From contig NZ_BAEI01000031.1 of the NCBI RefSeq assembly GCF_000241325.1, positions 543,337 through 607,336 on the forward strand: a stretch of DNA of 64,000 bases, given 5' to 3'. How positions within the stretch are numbered: the first letter of the stretch is position 1; every line of letters begins with the position of its first letter. The translations under genes were made by a program, and so were the position numbers. This DNA is from Gordonia polyisoprenivorans NBRC 16320 = JCM 10675 (GTDB lineage Bacteria > Actinomycetota > Actinomycetes > Mycobacteriales > Mycobacteriaceae). A model generated the notes under the pieces. The model searched no databases. It was not told where the DNA came from and saw only the letters and a program-made list of their open reading frames with translations. Shown here piece by piece: positions 7,889 to 16,631 of this stretch.

Positions 7889-10489
7889 ATGGCGAACTGG
7901 CCTCTGGTCCAACGCGAGAAAGAATACCGAGCCATCTCCGCCGCCCTGCGGGACGAGACCGCGGTCTGCGGTGTGGTGTTGACCGGTGATTCCGGCGTCG
8001 GCAAGACAACGCTCGCGCGGCACGTCACGGCCGGGATCGGTGCGGGTGTGCGATGGGTTGCCGGGACCGAATCGGCCCGCTCGATCCCGCTCGGTGTCTT
8101 CGCCCACCTCGTCGGCCCGGCGACGTCGAGCGATCCGGTCACCTATCTCGCGGCGGCCCGTGAGTCGTTGCTCGCCGGCGGTAATGCGGTCATCGGCGTC
8201 GACGACGCGCATCTGCTCGACGAGCTCTCGGCCACGCTGCTCCATCAGCTCGCCATCGACCGCGCCGTGCACATCGTGGCGACCGTTCGCAGCGGCGAGT
8301 CCGTCCCGGACGCGGTGACGTCGCTGTGGAAGGACAACCACCTCCTGCGGATCACCTTGTCGCCGTTCACCAAAGAGCAGAGCGTGGAGTTGGTGGAGTC
8401 GGTTCTCGGTGGCCAGCTCGAGGAGCACTCGGCCGATCGTATGTGGGCGGCGTCGGGAGGCAACGCGCTGTTCCTGCGGCATCTCGTCGACGGCGCGCGC
8501 CAGGCGAACACCCTGCGTCAGGTCAACGGCGTGTGGCAGTTGCGCGGGCGCGCCGCGATCACCTCCGAACTCGCCTCACTGCTCGACGGGCGCATCGAAC
8601 AGCTCGACGAGGCGGTGCTGACCGCGCTGAAGTATCTCAGCCTGTGCGAACCGTTGAACCTCGACGTGCTGGCCGAGGTCGCCGGCGAGGAGGCGGTCGA
8701 GCAGGCCGAGATCGACGGGCTCGTGCGCATCGAGCGGGAGGGCCGCGAACTCAATGTCGGCTTCCACCACCCACTGTTCGGCGAGGTGATCCGGCGCAGG
8801 CTCGGTTTCGCGTCGTCGCGGCGGTTGCGCGGGAATCTGGTGCGGGCGTTGCGTGAACGTCCGCTCGCGACCCCGTTGGACCGCATCCGGCTGGCCGAAC
8901 TGGCACTGGAGAGCGACACCTCGGCGGTTGATCTGGGCCTGTTGTCGGCGGCCGCCGACGACGCGCTCAACCTCGCGCAGACACCGATGGGAGAACGTTT
9001 CGCGCGCGCGGCGATCGAGGAGGGCGGCGGCCCGGCCGAGGCCGAATTGCTCTCCCGGGCACTCATGTGGCAGGGCCATCCGCACGAGGCCGAGGACATT
9101 CTCGCCCACATCGACACCACCGGACTCGACGCGCCGCTGCGACTGCGGATCGGGCTGCAGCGCGTCGGCAACATGTTCTGGGTGATGAATCAGGCCGAGC
9201 GTGCCGAGGAGATCCTCGAGAAGGTGCGTGCCGAGGTCGACGACGAGAATCTGCTGCGCATCGTCGACGGCATCGCGTCGGCGTGCGCGCTGTTCGAGAA
9301 CCGGATCGCCGACGCGATCGCACTGTCCGACGTTGCGCTGGAGTCCCCGGACGCCCTGCCGTGGGCGGTCGAGTGGGGAGTCTTCGGCGGGATGTTGTCG
9401 CGGGCATTGTCCGGTCGCGGTGATGAACTCGATCCGCTGGCCCGTCGCGCACGTGAGGCCGAACGCTACACCGACGGGCTGCTCCGGTATCCCGCAGGCA
9501 TCGGTGAGATCCTCGGGCTGATCCTGTCCGGGCGACTCGACGCGGCCGGCGACGCGGTGCAGCGCTACGTCGCATTCGCCAACACCGCACAGTATTTGAG
9601 CTGGGCGATGTCGGGAATCCTGGTGTCGGCGGTCGAGTTGGCGCGCGGTGACTGTGCGTCGGTGGTGCGGCGTATCGAGCAGACCCTGGCGACCCTCGAC
9701 GGCGACGAGTATTCGGCGTCGTGGAACTTCCCCGCGTATGTCTTTCTCGCCCAGGCGCTCAGTGCGTTGGGCGAGGCGACCCGCGCCGAGGAGGTGCTGG
9801 GTCGGGCACGCGCTCGGGACGGGTTGCACGTCGCGGTGTTCCGGCCGATGCTGTGGATCGCCGAGGCGTGGCAGGCCGCGGCCGCCGGCACCGTGTCCAT
9901 CGGCATCGAACGTGCCTGGGCGGCAGCAGAATTGGCGGCCAAGACCGGGCAGCTCGCCGTGGAGGCGGAGGCGCTGCACACCGCGGTGCGTTTCGGGGAT
10001 GCCAGCGCCGGCCCCCGCCTGGCCGAACTGGCCGAGCAGATCGACGGCCCGCTCGCGGGCCTCTACGCCCGCCACGCTGCGGCGTATGCTGCCGGCGACG
10101 GCATCGAACTCGATGTCTGCGCAGCCGATCTCGAGAAACTCGGCCGTCGGCTGTCGGCGGCCGATGTGGCCGCACAGGCCAGCGCCGTCCACGATCGTTC
10201 GGGTCGACGGTCGGCGACGGTGGCATCCTCGTCCATGGCCAACCGGCTGGCCGCCGCCTGCGGCGGACTGCGCACCCCGGCGCTCGTCGAGGCCGCCCAG
10301 CCGTTGCCGCTGACCACCCGCGAACGTGAGATCGCCAACCTCGTCGCCTCCGGCCTCTCCAACAAGCAGATCGCCGCACGGCTGACCGTCTCGGTACGCA
10401 CCGTCGAGGGTCACATCTACCGAGCCTGCACCAAACTCGACGTCACCGATCGCGACGGCATCGCCGATCTCATCCTGCGCGAACGCTGA
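7889..10489 (+). CDS. LAL-type LuxR family transcriptional regulator
   Basis: An 866-residue regulator of the large ATP-binding LuxR class. An AAA/NB-ARC-like ATPase lies at the N-terminus (Walker A GDSGVGKTT at about 33-41, Walker B AVIGVDDAHLLD near 107-118), followed by a long helical TPR-like sensor region and a C-terminal LuxR helix-turn-helix (LTTREREIANLVASGLSNKQ, then SVRTVEGHIYRACTKLDV). A TAAAAT hexamer six bases before ATG 7889 indicates a leaderless mRNA. The ligand and targets are unknown; the ABC exporter upstream on the same strand is a possible target by proximity only. Confidence 0.88.
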   Translation: MANWPLVQREKEYRAISAALRDETAVCGVVLTGDSGVGKTTLARHVTAGIGAGVRWVAGTESARSIPLGVFAHLVGPATSSDPVTYLAAARESLLAGGNAVIGVDDAHLLDELSATLLHQLAIDRAVHIVATVRSGESVPDAVTSLWKDNHLLRITLSPFTKEQSVELVESVLGGQLEEHSADRMWAASGGNALFLRHLVDGARQANTLRQVNGVWQLRGRAAITSELASLLDGRIEQLDEAVLTALKYLSLCEPLNLDVLAEVAGEEAVEQAEIDGLVRIEREGRELNVGFHHPLFGEVIRRRLGFASSRRLRGNLVRALRERPLATPLDRIRLAELALESDTSAVDLGLLSAAADDALNLAQTPMGERFARAAIEEGGGPAEAELLSRALMWQGHPHEAEDILAHIDTTGLDAPLRLRIGLQRVGNMFWVMNQAERAEEILEKVRAEVDDENLLRIVDGIASACALFENRIADAIALSDVALESPDALPWAVEWGVFGGMLSRALSGRGDELDPLARRAREAERYTDGLLRYPAGIGEILGLILSGRLDAAGDAVQRYVAFANTAQYLSWAMSGILVSAVELARGDCASVVRRIEQTLATLDGDEYSASWNFPAYVFLAQALSALGEATRAEEVLGRARARDGLHVAVFRPMLWIAEAWQAAAAGTVSIGIERAWAAAELAAKTGQLAVEAEALHTAVRFGDASAGPRLAELAEQIDGPLAGLYARHAAAYAAGDGIELDVCAADLEKLGRRLSAADVAAQASAVHDRSGRRSATVASSSMANRLAAACGGLRTPALVEAAQPLPLTTREREIANLVASGLSNKQIAARLTVSVRTVEGHIYRACTKLDVTDRDGIADLILRER

Positions 10490-10517
10490 CCATCGGGGGT
10501 GTACCGGACGTTGCTCG

Positions 10518-10565
10518 GTGGTCGAGGTGCGAGGCGCGTGCGCCGAGCCTCGAGACCCGGTGAGT
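10518..10565. repeat. REP-like palindromic repeat R1
   Basis: GGTCGAGG at the left and CCTCGAGACC at the right flank an inner palindrome of CGCGTGCGCC type. It belongs to a family also found at 12386, 12478, 22671, 24281-24376, 24408 and 24559. It lies between the LuxR regulator and the first HNH gene, just past both stop codons, and could act as a hairpin terminator. Confidence 0.8.
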
Positions 10566-10599
10566 CACAGCTGGTTCCATCCCACAGACAAAGAAGTCG

Positions 10600-12228
10600 T
10601 CACCGCGGGTAGGTGACAATCACCTGCCCACTCCGTCGGCTCCGCCACTCCACCCGCCGATCCAGAAAGAGCGTCGGCACCCACTCGGCGAGATGTTTGC
10701 GTTGATGATCGGCCCGACACAGCGGGATCAGATCACCGAGCACCGTCCACCCTCCGGCCTCGGGGTCGGTGTGGTTGAACGGCCGCCAATGATCGAGGTC
10801 GCACAGGTGTGAGGGCATACCGCAGTAGGGGTATCGGCACCAGGAGTCGTTGGCCAGCACCTCAGCGCGCAAGGTGGCGCTGGGTGCATAGGTCAATGCC
10901 CCAGGTGGTGGCACGGTGTGACCGCCGTGTCCAGTCGGATCCGCCGGCGGTGCCTGTGCGCGGTCGGAGATCTGCGGGATCAACGGTCCAGCCGTGCGCA
11001 CGGATTCGGGATAATGGATGGTCTTCGCGACCTCGGACAGGGTGGCCGCGTAGTCGGGGTCGATCGGCCCGTACCCCTGCAACCGGGGCACGAGAATCCC
11101 GTCAGGGTCCTTCAACACCGTCAACACAGGTGCGCCGGGCACCACCAAAGCCCGCCCGAACGCCACCGGAACCTCATCCGGCCTCGGCTCATCCATGGGG
11201 TCGGGGATCTCGGGTTCGACGACCAGCTCCACCACATCGACAGGTTCCTGCGCCCGCGCATTGGAAGGGGCCGGCGCACTGGAAGGTTCGACATCCTCGA
11301 CTTCAGGCGCATCCGCGTCAGCGGGTTCGGGCATCAGGTCGTCCCACTCTGCCGCGTCCTCGGCGTCAGAGGGTGTTTCGGCAGACCCGTTGCTGTCGGT
11401 GCCGCCACCTCGTTTCGGGCAATCATCTTGTCCGCATTCACAGTCGAGGTGCGCCCCCGGGACGCCGGTGATCTCACCAAGTGCGATCACCCGCAGCGAC
11501 CCCACTCGACGCGGGTCCATGCGGCAGGTCCGTTCATCGATGAGCGCGTTGATCTGCGTTGTGAGAAACACCCCATAATGCGCGGGAACAACCGCACCCA
11601 GAGCGGAGTGCCCGGCAACGTCTGGGGTGATGGTCACGTTCCCCACCAGATCGGTGAGGGTGTCACGGTCCTCGATGACACTGTCGGGGTTCATCGAAAT
11701 CAGTGCGGCGTCGAGTTGTTGCGACAGCACTGGGTCGGTGGTGGCGCGGGATCCGTAGTCCAGGACGATCTCTTCGAACGACATCTCCGATTCGTTACCG
11801 GACTCATCACCGGTGTCGGTGTCCGCGCCACGTTGGGCGGCGCGCGCCATGATCGAGGCCCGGTTGGTGGAGAGTTCCCCGTTCAGATAGGCGGCGCGGA
11901 TGAGCGGGACCTTCTCCAACAGATCCGCCAGAGCAATCCAGTTGCCGGCCTTACTGCGAGAGATCTTGAACTGCAGAGACACTTCGGCGCGTGCGAGTTT
12001 GTCGGCGTGCTCGATCACCGAGCCCCACACCTCGACCTCGGACTGGCCCGCCAAACGCTCGCGATACACCCGCTCCGCCAGCGCGGCGGCAGCAAGCACC
12101 GTCCGGGCTTCGTATTTGCGGGACTCGCGTAGCAGGTCCGGGCCGGTCTCGGTGAGCTCATCGCGCGACATGGCTGTGATCGCGGCAGCGTCGGCATCCG
12201 GGTCGGTGAACGTCAACGTCGTCGACAC
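10600..12228 (-). CDS. DUF222 / HNH endonuclease domain protein (13E12-type), copy 1
   Basis: A 542-residue protein with an N-terminal helical DUF222 region (about residues 1-280, including ARTVLAAAALAERVYRE and LNGELSTNRASIMARAA), an acidic low-complexity linker around residues 290-350, and a C-terminal HNH-like module with CRYPYCGMPSHLCDLDHW and LIPLCRADHQRKHL, giving the two Cys-x2/4-Cys-like positions and the DH...H core. The usual central Asn is replaced in GDLIPLC. GTG 12228 is chosen because GGGAGG lies seven bases upstream. Such genes are multicopy in actinobacteria and their role is not established. Palindromic repeats flank both ends. Confidence 0.8.
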   Translation of the reverse strand: MSTTLTFTDPDADAAAITAMSRDELTETGPDLLRESRKYEARTVLAAAALAERVYRERLAGQSEVEVWGSVIEHADKLARAEVSLQFKISRSKAGNWIALADLLEKVPLIRAAYLNGELSTNRASIMARAAQRGADTDTGDESGNESEMSFEEIVLDYGSRATTDPVLSQQLDAALISMNPDSVIEDRDTLTDLVGNVTITPDVAGHSALGAVVPAHYGVFLTTQINALIDERTCRMDPRRVGSLRVIALGEITGVPGAHLDCECGQDDCPKRGGGTDSNGSAETPSDAEDAAEWDDLMPEPADADAPEVEDVEPSSAPAPSNARAQEPVDVVELVVEPEIPDPMDEPRPDEVPVAFGRALVVPGAPVLTVLKDPDGILVPRLQGYGPIDPDYAATLSEVAKTIHYPESVRTAGPLIPQISDRAQAPPADPTGHGGHTVPPPGALTYAPSATLRAEVLANDSWCRYPYCGMPSHLCDLDHWRPFNHTDPEAGGWTVLGDLIPLCRADHQRKHLAEWVPTLFLDRRVEWRSRRSGQVIVTYPR

Positions 12229-12385
12229 CCGAAACCTCCCCTCCCACGATCGGACTTGATGAGAACAAGTGTACGAAGGGGTACCGACAAAACCGGTCCG
12301 ACGATCGCCACACCGGAGAAATCTGTGGACAAGAATTTTCGCGCGCGTCGACTGGGGATCAATGTGGTTGCGATACTTGTCATCT

Positions 12386-12437
12386 CGCCGGGTCTCGAGG
12401 CTCGGCGCTAGCGCGCCGAGCACCTCGACCATCGGGG
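12386..12437. repeat. REP-like palindromic repeat R2 (inverted relative to R1)
   Basis: CCGGGTCTCGAGGCTCGG, an inner GCTAGCGC palindrome, and GCACCTCGACCATCGGGG form the reverse of R1. It lies upstream of HNH copy 1, so that gene is bracketed by inverted copies. The surrounding stretch 12229-12589 otherwise holds no convincing gene. Confidence 0.8.
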
Positions 12438-12477
12438 GAAGGGTCGACCATCGGTCAGGAAGCGGCCGTCGCCCGTT

Positions 12478-12516
12478 CCGATGGTCGAGGCCTCGGGACC
12501 CCTCTCGCCGGTGAGT
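12478..12516. repeat. REP-like repeat, partial copy R2b
   Basis: GATGGTCGAGGCCTCGGGACC followed by a CGCCGGTGAG end matches the R1 and R3 outer arms but lacks the inner palindrome. It looks like a deletion derivative of the same family. Confidence 0.6.
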
Positions 12517-12589
12517 ATCCGGGCCACAGTGATCCGAAATCGGCAGCGGCAACAACGCTGCCCACTGTTACGTCGGAAAGACGCTGAGC

Positions 12590-13045
12590 TCACTCGCCGG
12601 TCCGGATTGCCGGCCCCACCTTCAGGGTGAAGCCGGGGATCGCGGCGAGTGGGACGTGGGCCTCATAGGTGCGGTCGTATCCGGTCGCGCAGATCCGCCA
12701 ACCGTCTGCCGTGCGGCGGTAGGTGTCGTCGTAGAACGCGGCGCCGATGAGCATGAACTCGAAGTCGGGCACGATCACCCGATCCGACAGGTACCAGCGC
12801 CCATGCGCGATATCGCCGGACACCTCGATCTCCGGATGCGAGACGCGATGCTCGGTGATCACCCCGGGCCCCACCGACGTCCGCATGAAACCGACCAGTT
12901 CATCCCGAGCGGTGAAGCTCAGGGAGTCGCCGTACTCGCCGGTGACGTCGTCGGTCAGCGTGTCGGCGAAGGTGTCCCAGTCCTTGGTGTCGAGGGCACG
13001 GAGGTATCGGTACTTGAGCGCTTCGATGGCGGCGACGTCGTTCAC
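12590..13045 (-). CDS. SnoaL-like / NTF2-fold protein
   Basis: The 151-residue product fits the SnoaL_4/NTF2 cone fold: an N-terminal helix pair (AIEALKYRYLRALDTKDWDT), FADTLTDDVTGEYGD, a central HGRWYLSDRV strand and a C-terminal AAFYDDTYRRTADGWRICATGYDRTYE. The family includes small isomerases, dehydratases and ligand-binding proteins, so no substrate can be assigned. It probably starts at GTG 13045. It lies 54 bases downstream of the SCO6745-like gene on the same strand. Confidence 0.75.
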   Translation of the reverse strand: MNDVAAIEALKYRYLRALDTKDWDTFADTLTDDVTGEYGDSLSFTARDELVGFMRTSVGPGVITEHRVSHPEIEVSGDIAHGRWYLSDRVIVPDFEFMLIGAAFYDDTYRRTADGWRICATGYDRTYEAHVPLAAIPGFTLKVGPAIRTGE

Positions 13046-13099
13046 CCTTCGAGGACTACCGCACCGTCATGGCCGACGACCCCGGAATCGCCGAGTTGA

Positions 13100-13972
13100 T
13101 CAGCTTTTCCGGGCCGTCCCCGGCAGCACGCCGGCGTCGATGACCGCCTTGACGTACGGCCGGATCGCCTGCAGCGCGTCGTCGAGTTCGGGTCGGGCCC
13201 AGAACTGCTCACCGAGAGCATCGGTGGTGGCCTCGACGTCGTCGTAGAGCGCGGCACCTGCGGCGGTCAGTCGATGGCCGTCATCGGTGCGTTCGGCCAG
13301 ACCACGTTCGACGAGCCGATCCACCGACGCCTCCCAGTCCTGCCCCGACCACCCGCGGGTGAGCAGCGTCATCTCCCGGCCCATCGACCGCCGGCGCACC
13401 GTCGGATCAGGAAGTGTGGCCTCATGGAAGACCGCGGCGTCGATGCCGTTGAGACCACTCACGACCAGTGCGGCAATGTGGTTGTCGCCGCGCCATTCTC
13501 GCAGTATCGCGACCGCGTGCCAGAGTCGGAGGTGCGCAGCGTTGGGAGCCGGCGACTCCGCCCACGCCGCGGCCAACGGACGACCTGTGTAGGGCAGCGT
13601 ACGCCCGGCGTCGGCGAAGACATCGGCCAGACGAGCGATCTCCGGGTCGTCGGCGCGTTCGCCGAGGATGGTCCGCAATTGCTCGTCGAGCATCGTCCAT
13701 CGCGCCTGCGACACCCGCTCGAGGCCGCACGCCACCGCCTTGGGCCAGCTCTTCGCGATCGAGGTGGGAGCAAAGTTGAAGAAGGCCGAGGTGACCACCG
13801 TCGGCGCGCACTCGCCGAGTGGTGCCCCGCGAGCACCGACATAGAACGCGTGCGGATTCAGGCCCGTGGCCTCCTGTGCGGCACCGAGACCGGGGTTGAA
13901 GTAGGCGAGGATGTGAAAGGGCTCGAGCGTCTCGTACGCGCGGCGCGCGTGCGAGATCTGGTCAGACGACAT
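13100..13972 (-). CDS. SCO6745-family protein (MarR-like helix-turn-helix fold)
   Basis: The 290-residue protein resembles the actinobacterial SCO6745 family. It begins with ARRAYETLEPFHILAYFNP, carries the typical GLNPHAFYVGARGAPLGECAP stretch, and ends in a winged-helix-like segment (DRLVERGLAERTDDGHRLTAAGAALYDDVEATTD). The C-terminal part looks like a MarR-type DNA-binding fold, but many members have no proven regulatory role. The start ATG 13972 is clear. It may be co-transcribed with the SnoaL-like gene downstream. Confidence 0.75.
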   Translation of the reverse strand: MSSDQISHARRAYETLEPFHILAYFNPGLGAAQEATGLNPHAFYVGARGAPLGECAPTVVTSAFFNFAPTSIAKSWPKAVACGLERVSQARWTMLDEQLRTILGERADDPEIARLADVFADAGRTLPYTGRPLAAAWAESPAPNAAHLRLWHAVAILREWRGDNHIAALVVSGLNGIDAAVFHEATLPDPTVRRRSMGREMTLLTRGWSGQDWEASVDRLVERGLAERTDDGHRLTAAGAALYDDVEATTDALGEQFWARPELDDALQAIRPYVKAVIDAGVLPGTARKS

Positions 13973-14024
13973 GCCTCACACGTTTGCCGCTGACCGGTCC
14001 GGGTGTCAAGACGAGGCCGCGAGT

Positions 14025-15143
14025 TCACTGCGCCCGATCGCGCCCGTTGCGGGTCGCCGGGCGATGTTCGTCGTCGCGCGGTATGCCGAGGTCGGCCTCG
14101 AGGTCTTCTTCGACGAGGGTGAAGTCGGCGTCGCAGAATTCGTTCTCGTTCGGGGACATCTCCAGACGCGCCTCGTCGTCGAACTCTTCTGCGCCGTAGT
14201 CCTCCTCGTCGAAATCCTCACGGCCGCGGCGCCATCCGCCCTTCATCGGTGGTGCCTCGCCGAAGTGGTCGGGATCACCGGATCCGTACCAGGCGACGAG
14301 AACGGCACCGACGACGGCGCCGATGAAGCCGACGACGGCCAGCCACCCCAGGCCGGGCTTGGCGGTGTCGCCGAGGAACAGCACTCCGACGAGACTCGGT
14401 CCCGCGGTCTCGCCGACCACGAGCACCGCGGTCACCCCGTTGACCGCCCCGAGCTGCAGGGCGACGGTTTGCACGAAGAACCCGCAGGCGCCGGCGACAG
14501 CGATGGTCCACGCGGCCGGGTCGAGCAGCAGAACCTTCAGGTCGAACGGGTGCACGCCGTCGAGGATGCGGACGGCGATCGCGATCACACCGAAGAGCAG
14601 ACCGGCCATCGCGCCACCGACGATCGCGCCGTGGCGTCCGAGCCGGTACACACCGAGCAGTGCCAGAGCCGACAACAGGATCGTCGCCCCGAACAGACCC
14701 CAGTGGATGGTGTCGGCCTGGCCCTCGCCGGTGGTGTGTGAGGAGGAGAAGCCGAGCAGGCACAGCGAGAACACGACCAGCCAGATGGCGATCCAGTCGC
14801 GGGTGTGCAACGCGATGTTGAGCATGATCGTGCCGAGCAACGCCGTCACGACGAGATTCGCCGAGACGATGGTCTGCGACAGGAACAGCGGGAGGAACCG
14901 CGCGGCGACCGCACCGCCGGCGAATCCGACGATAACCATGACGGTGCCGAGGATGAAGGAGGGGTCGACGAGGGTCGACATGGTCGACTGCAGTGACGGG
15001 CCGCCCGCGGCATTGGTGCCGACGACGCCGTCCTCGCGTTCGGTCTGCGCGACCCGGCGCGCTCCGAGCGCTCGGAGCACCGTCGACATGCCGTAGGCAA
15101 CGGCGGCCAGCGATGCCGAGATGACGCCGATCACGAACAGCAT
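14025..15143 (-). CDS. DMT-superfamily-like membrane protein with acidic C-terminal tail
   Basis: About nine to ten membrane helices fill residues 1-295 (starting MLFVIGVISASLAAVAYGM), with two related halves as in drug/metabolite or magnesium-type transporters. The last 80 residues form an unusual, highly acidic cytoplasmic tail (REDFDEEDYGAEEFDDEARL and later VEEDLEADLG). ATG 15143 is preceded by GGAAGGGG. The substrate is unknown; the acidic tail may bind cations or a partner, which is speculation. Confidence 0.75.
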   Translation of the reverse strand: MLFVIGVISASLAAVAYGMSTVLRALGARRVAQTEREDGVVGTNAAGGPSLQSTMSTLVDPSFILGTVMVIVGFAGGAVAARFLPLFLSQTIVSANLVVTALLGTIMLNIALHTRDWIAIWLVVFSLCLLGFSSSHTTGEGQADTIHWGLFGATILLSALALLGVYRLGRHGAIVGGAMAGLLFGVIAIAVRILDGVHPFDLKVLLLDPAAWTIAVAGACGFFVQTVALQLGAVNGVTAVLVVGETAGPSLVGVLFLGDTAKPGLGWLAVVGFIGAVVGAVLVAWYGSGDPDHFGEAPPMKGGWRRGREDFDEEDYGAEEFDDEARLEMSPNENEFCDADFTLVEEDLEADLGIPRDDEHRPATRNGRDRAQ

Positions 15144-15397
15144 CGCCGCACCCCTTCCGCCCGACCGAACGTAGCCAACCTAACAATCCAGAGAATCCCA
15201 ACGATGACCGCGGGTCCGCTATTCCATGTAATCCGCCTCCGCCCGCTCAATGCAATCGATTTGTACCCTTTGCCCGACTGTCGTCCCCTGGATCGGCGGC
15301 GTAGCGGTGTGAGGTGAGTATGCGGCAGGGGTCCGACAAACCACGGCGGCCCGGCAGCCGTCGCAGACGCCGGGGCGAGCACGCCTACACTCGCCCC

Positions 15398-16561
15398 GTG
15401 GCCTTCTCCGGTAAGCACATCCTGATGACCTTCGGCCGGTCCTTTCTCAGCCTGAACCTGGCGCGCCTGCTCGCGGCGGCCGGGCATCGGGTCACCACCG
15501 TCGACTCGATCCCGGTGGCGCTGACCCGGGTCTCGAAGGCCGTCGACTCGTTCCACCTTGTCCCGCCGCCCAAGTTCAAGCCGCAGGAATACTGCCGTGA
15601 ACTGGCCAGGATCGTCGTCGACGAACACATCGACATGGTGATCCCGATCCACGAAGAGACCGACATCCTGTCGATGATGCGGGGACTGTTCCCACCTGAC
15701 TGCGAGCTCTTCCTGTCCGATTTCGAACTCGAGAATCGGTTGCACAACAAGTACGACTTCCAGGAGATGCTCGTCGAGCACGGCATCGACACCCTGAAGT
15801 TCGCGCGGCTCGACGGTCCGGAGGACATCGACAAGCTCGATTTCACCGGCCCCTTCGCGGTCAAGAAGTGCTACTCGCGCGGCTCGCAGAAGGTGCACAA
15901 GGTGTATCCGGGCGATCGGATGGAGTGGCTCGATCACGATCCGAGCAATCCGTGGCTCGCGCAGGAGTGGCTGACCGGCGATCGCTACTGCACGTACTCG
16001 GTGGTGCGGGAGGGCAAGATCTTCGCGCACGCGACCTACCCCGTCGAGTACGCGATCGGTGGCAGCTCGTGCCTGTCCTTCGTCTCGGCGCAGCACCAGA
16101 CGATCTTCGACTGGGTCGAGAAGTTCCTCGCCGACACCGATTTCACCGGGCAGGTCGGCTTCGACTTCATCGACCACCCGGAAAAGGGGCTGTACTGCAT
16201 CGAATGCAATCCGCGTGCCACCAGCGGGATCATGATGTTCCGGCCGCACAATCGCGTCGATGAGGCGTTCTTCGGTGAGAACGACGAATTGATCGTCCCC
16301 GATGACGACGTGCACACCATGATCAAGGTCGGCATGACGATCTTCGGGTGGCGTGAGGATGCGCGGCAGGGACGAACCATGCGGCAGTACTTCCGGGACC
16401 TGCGCGGATTCGACGACGTCATCGGTGTGCGCGGAGACCGGCTGCCGGGTTACGCGCTTCCCGTCGCCTACCTCGGAATCGTGCGCAGCTGCCTGAAGTA
16501 CCGGGTCGGCCTCGCGGAGGGCTTCATGCACGACCACGAGTGGGACGGGCACGTCATCTGA
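15398..16561 (+). CDS. ATP-grasp domain protein of unknown specificity
   Basis: The 388-residue protein resembles carbamoyl-phosphate-synthase-type ATP-grasp ligases: a Rossmann-like N-terminal domain (KHILMTFGRSFLSLNLARLL), nucleotide-binding strands FAVKKCYSRGSQKV and NPWLAQEWLTGDRYC, and the metal-binding motif GLYCIECNPRATSG. Such enzymes join a carboxylate to an amine or thiol via an acyl phosphate. GTG 15398 is preferred because a TACACT hexamer ends seven bases upstream (leaderless pattern); the frame is also open to GTG 15314, which would add a very basic 28-residue extension. It is followed by a guanine deaminase gene on the same strand. Confidence 0.75.
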   Translation: MAFSGKHILMTFGRSFLSLNLARLLAAAGHRVTTVDSIPVALTRVSKAVDSFHLVPPPKFKPQEYCRELARIVVDEHIDMVIPIHEETDILSMMRGLFPPDCELFLSDFELENRLHNKYDFQEMLVEHGIDTLKFARLDGPEDIDKLDFTGPFAVKKCYSRGSQKVHKVYPGDRMEWLDHDPSNPWLAQEWLTGDRYCTYSVVREGKIFAHATYPVEYAIGGSSCLSFVSAQHQTIFDWVEKFLADTDFTGQVGFDFIDHPEKGLYCIECNPRATSGIMMFRPHNRVDEAFFGENDELIVPDDDVHTMIKVGMTIFGWREDARQGRTMRQYFRDLRGFDDVIGVRGDRLPGYALPVAYLGIVRSCLKYRVGLAEGFMHDHEWDGHVI

Positions 16562-16631
16562 GGTCCGGCGGTATCCGACACCCGGCGGTGCTCGGCGCGC
16601 CGAATCGGCGGCGCTGTGTTTTTGTGTTCCG

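Noticed and set aside
8576..10414. A 612-codon minus-strand open frame opposite the LuxR regulator gene
   Set aside because: Composition is low in hydrophobic core residues and no family is visible; the plus strand encodes an intact LAL regulator throughout.
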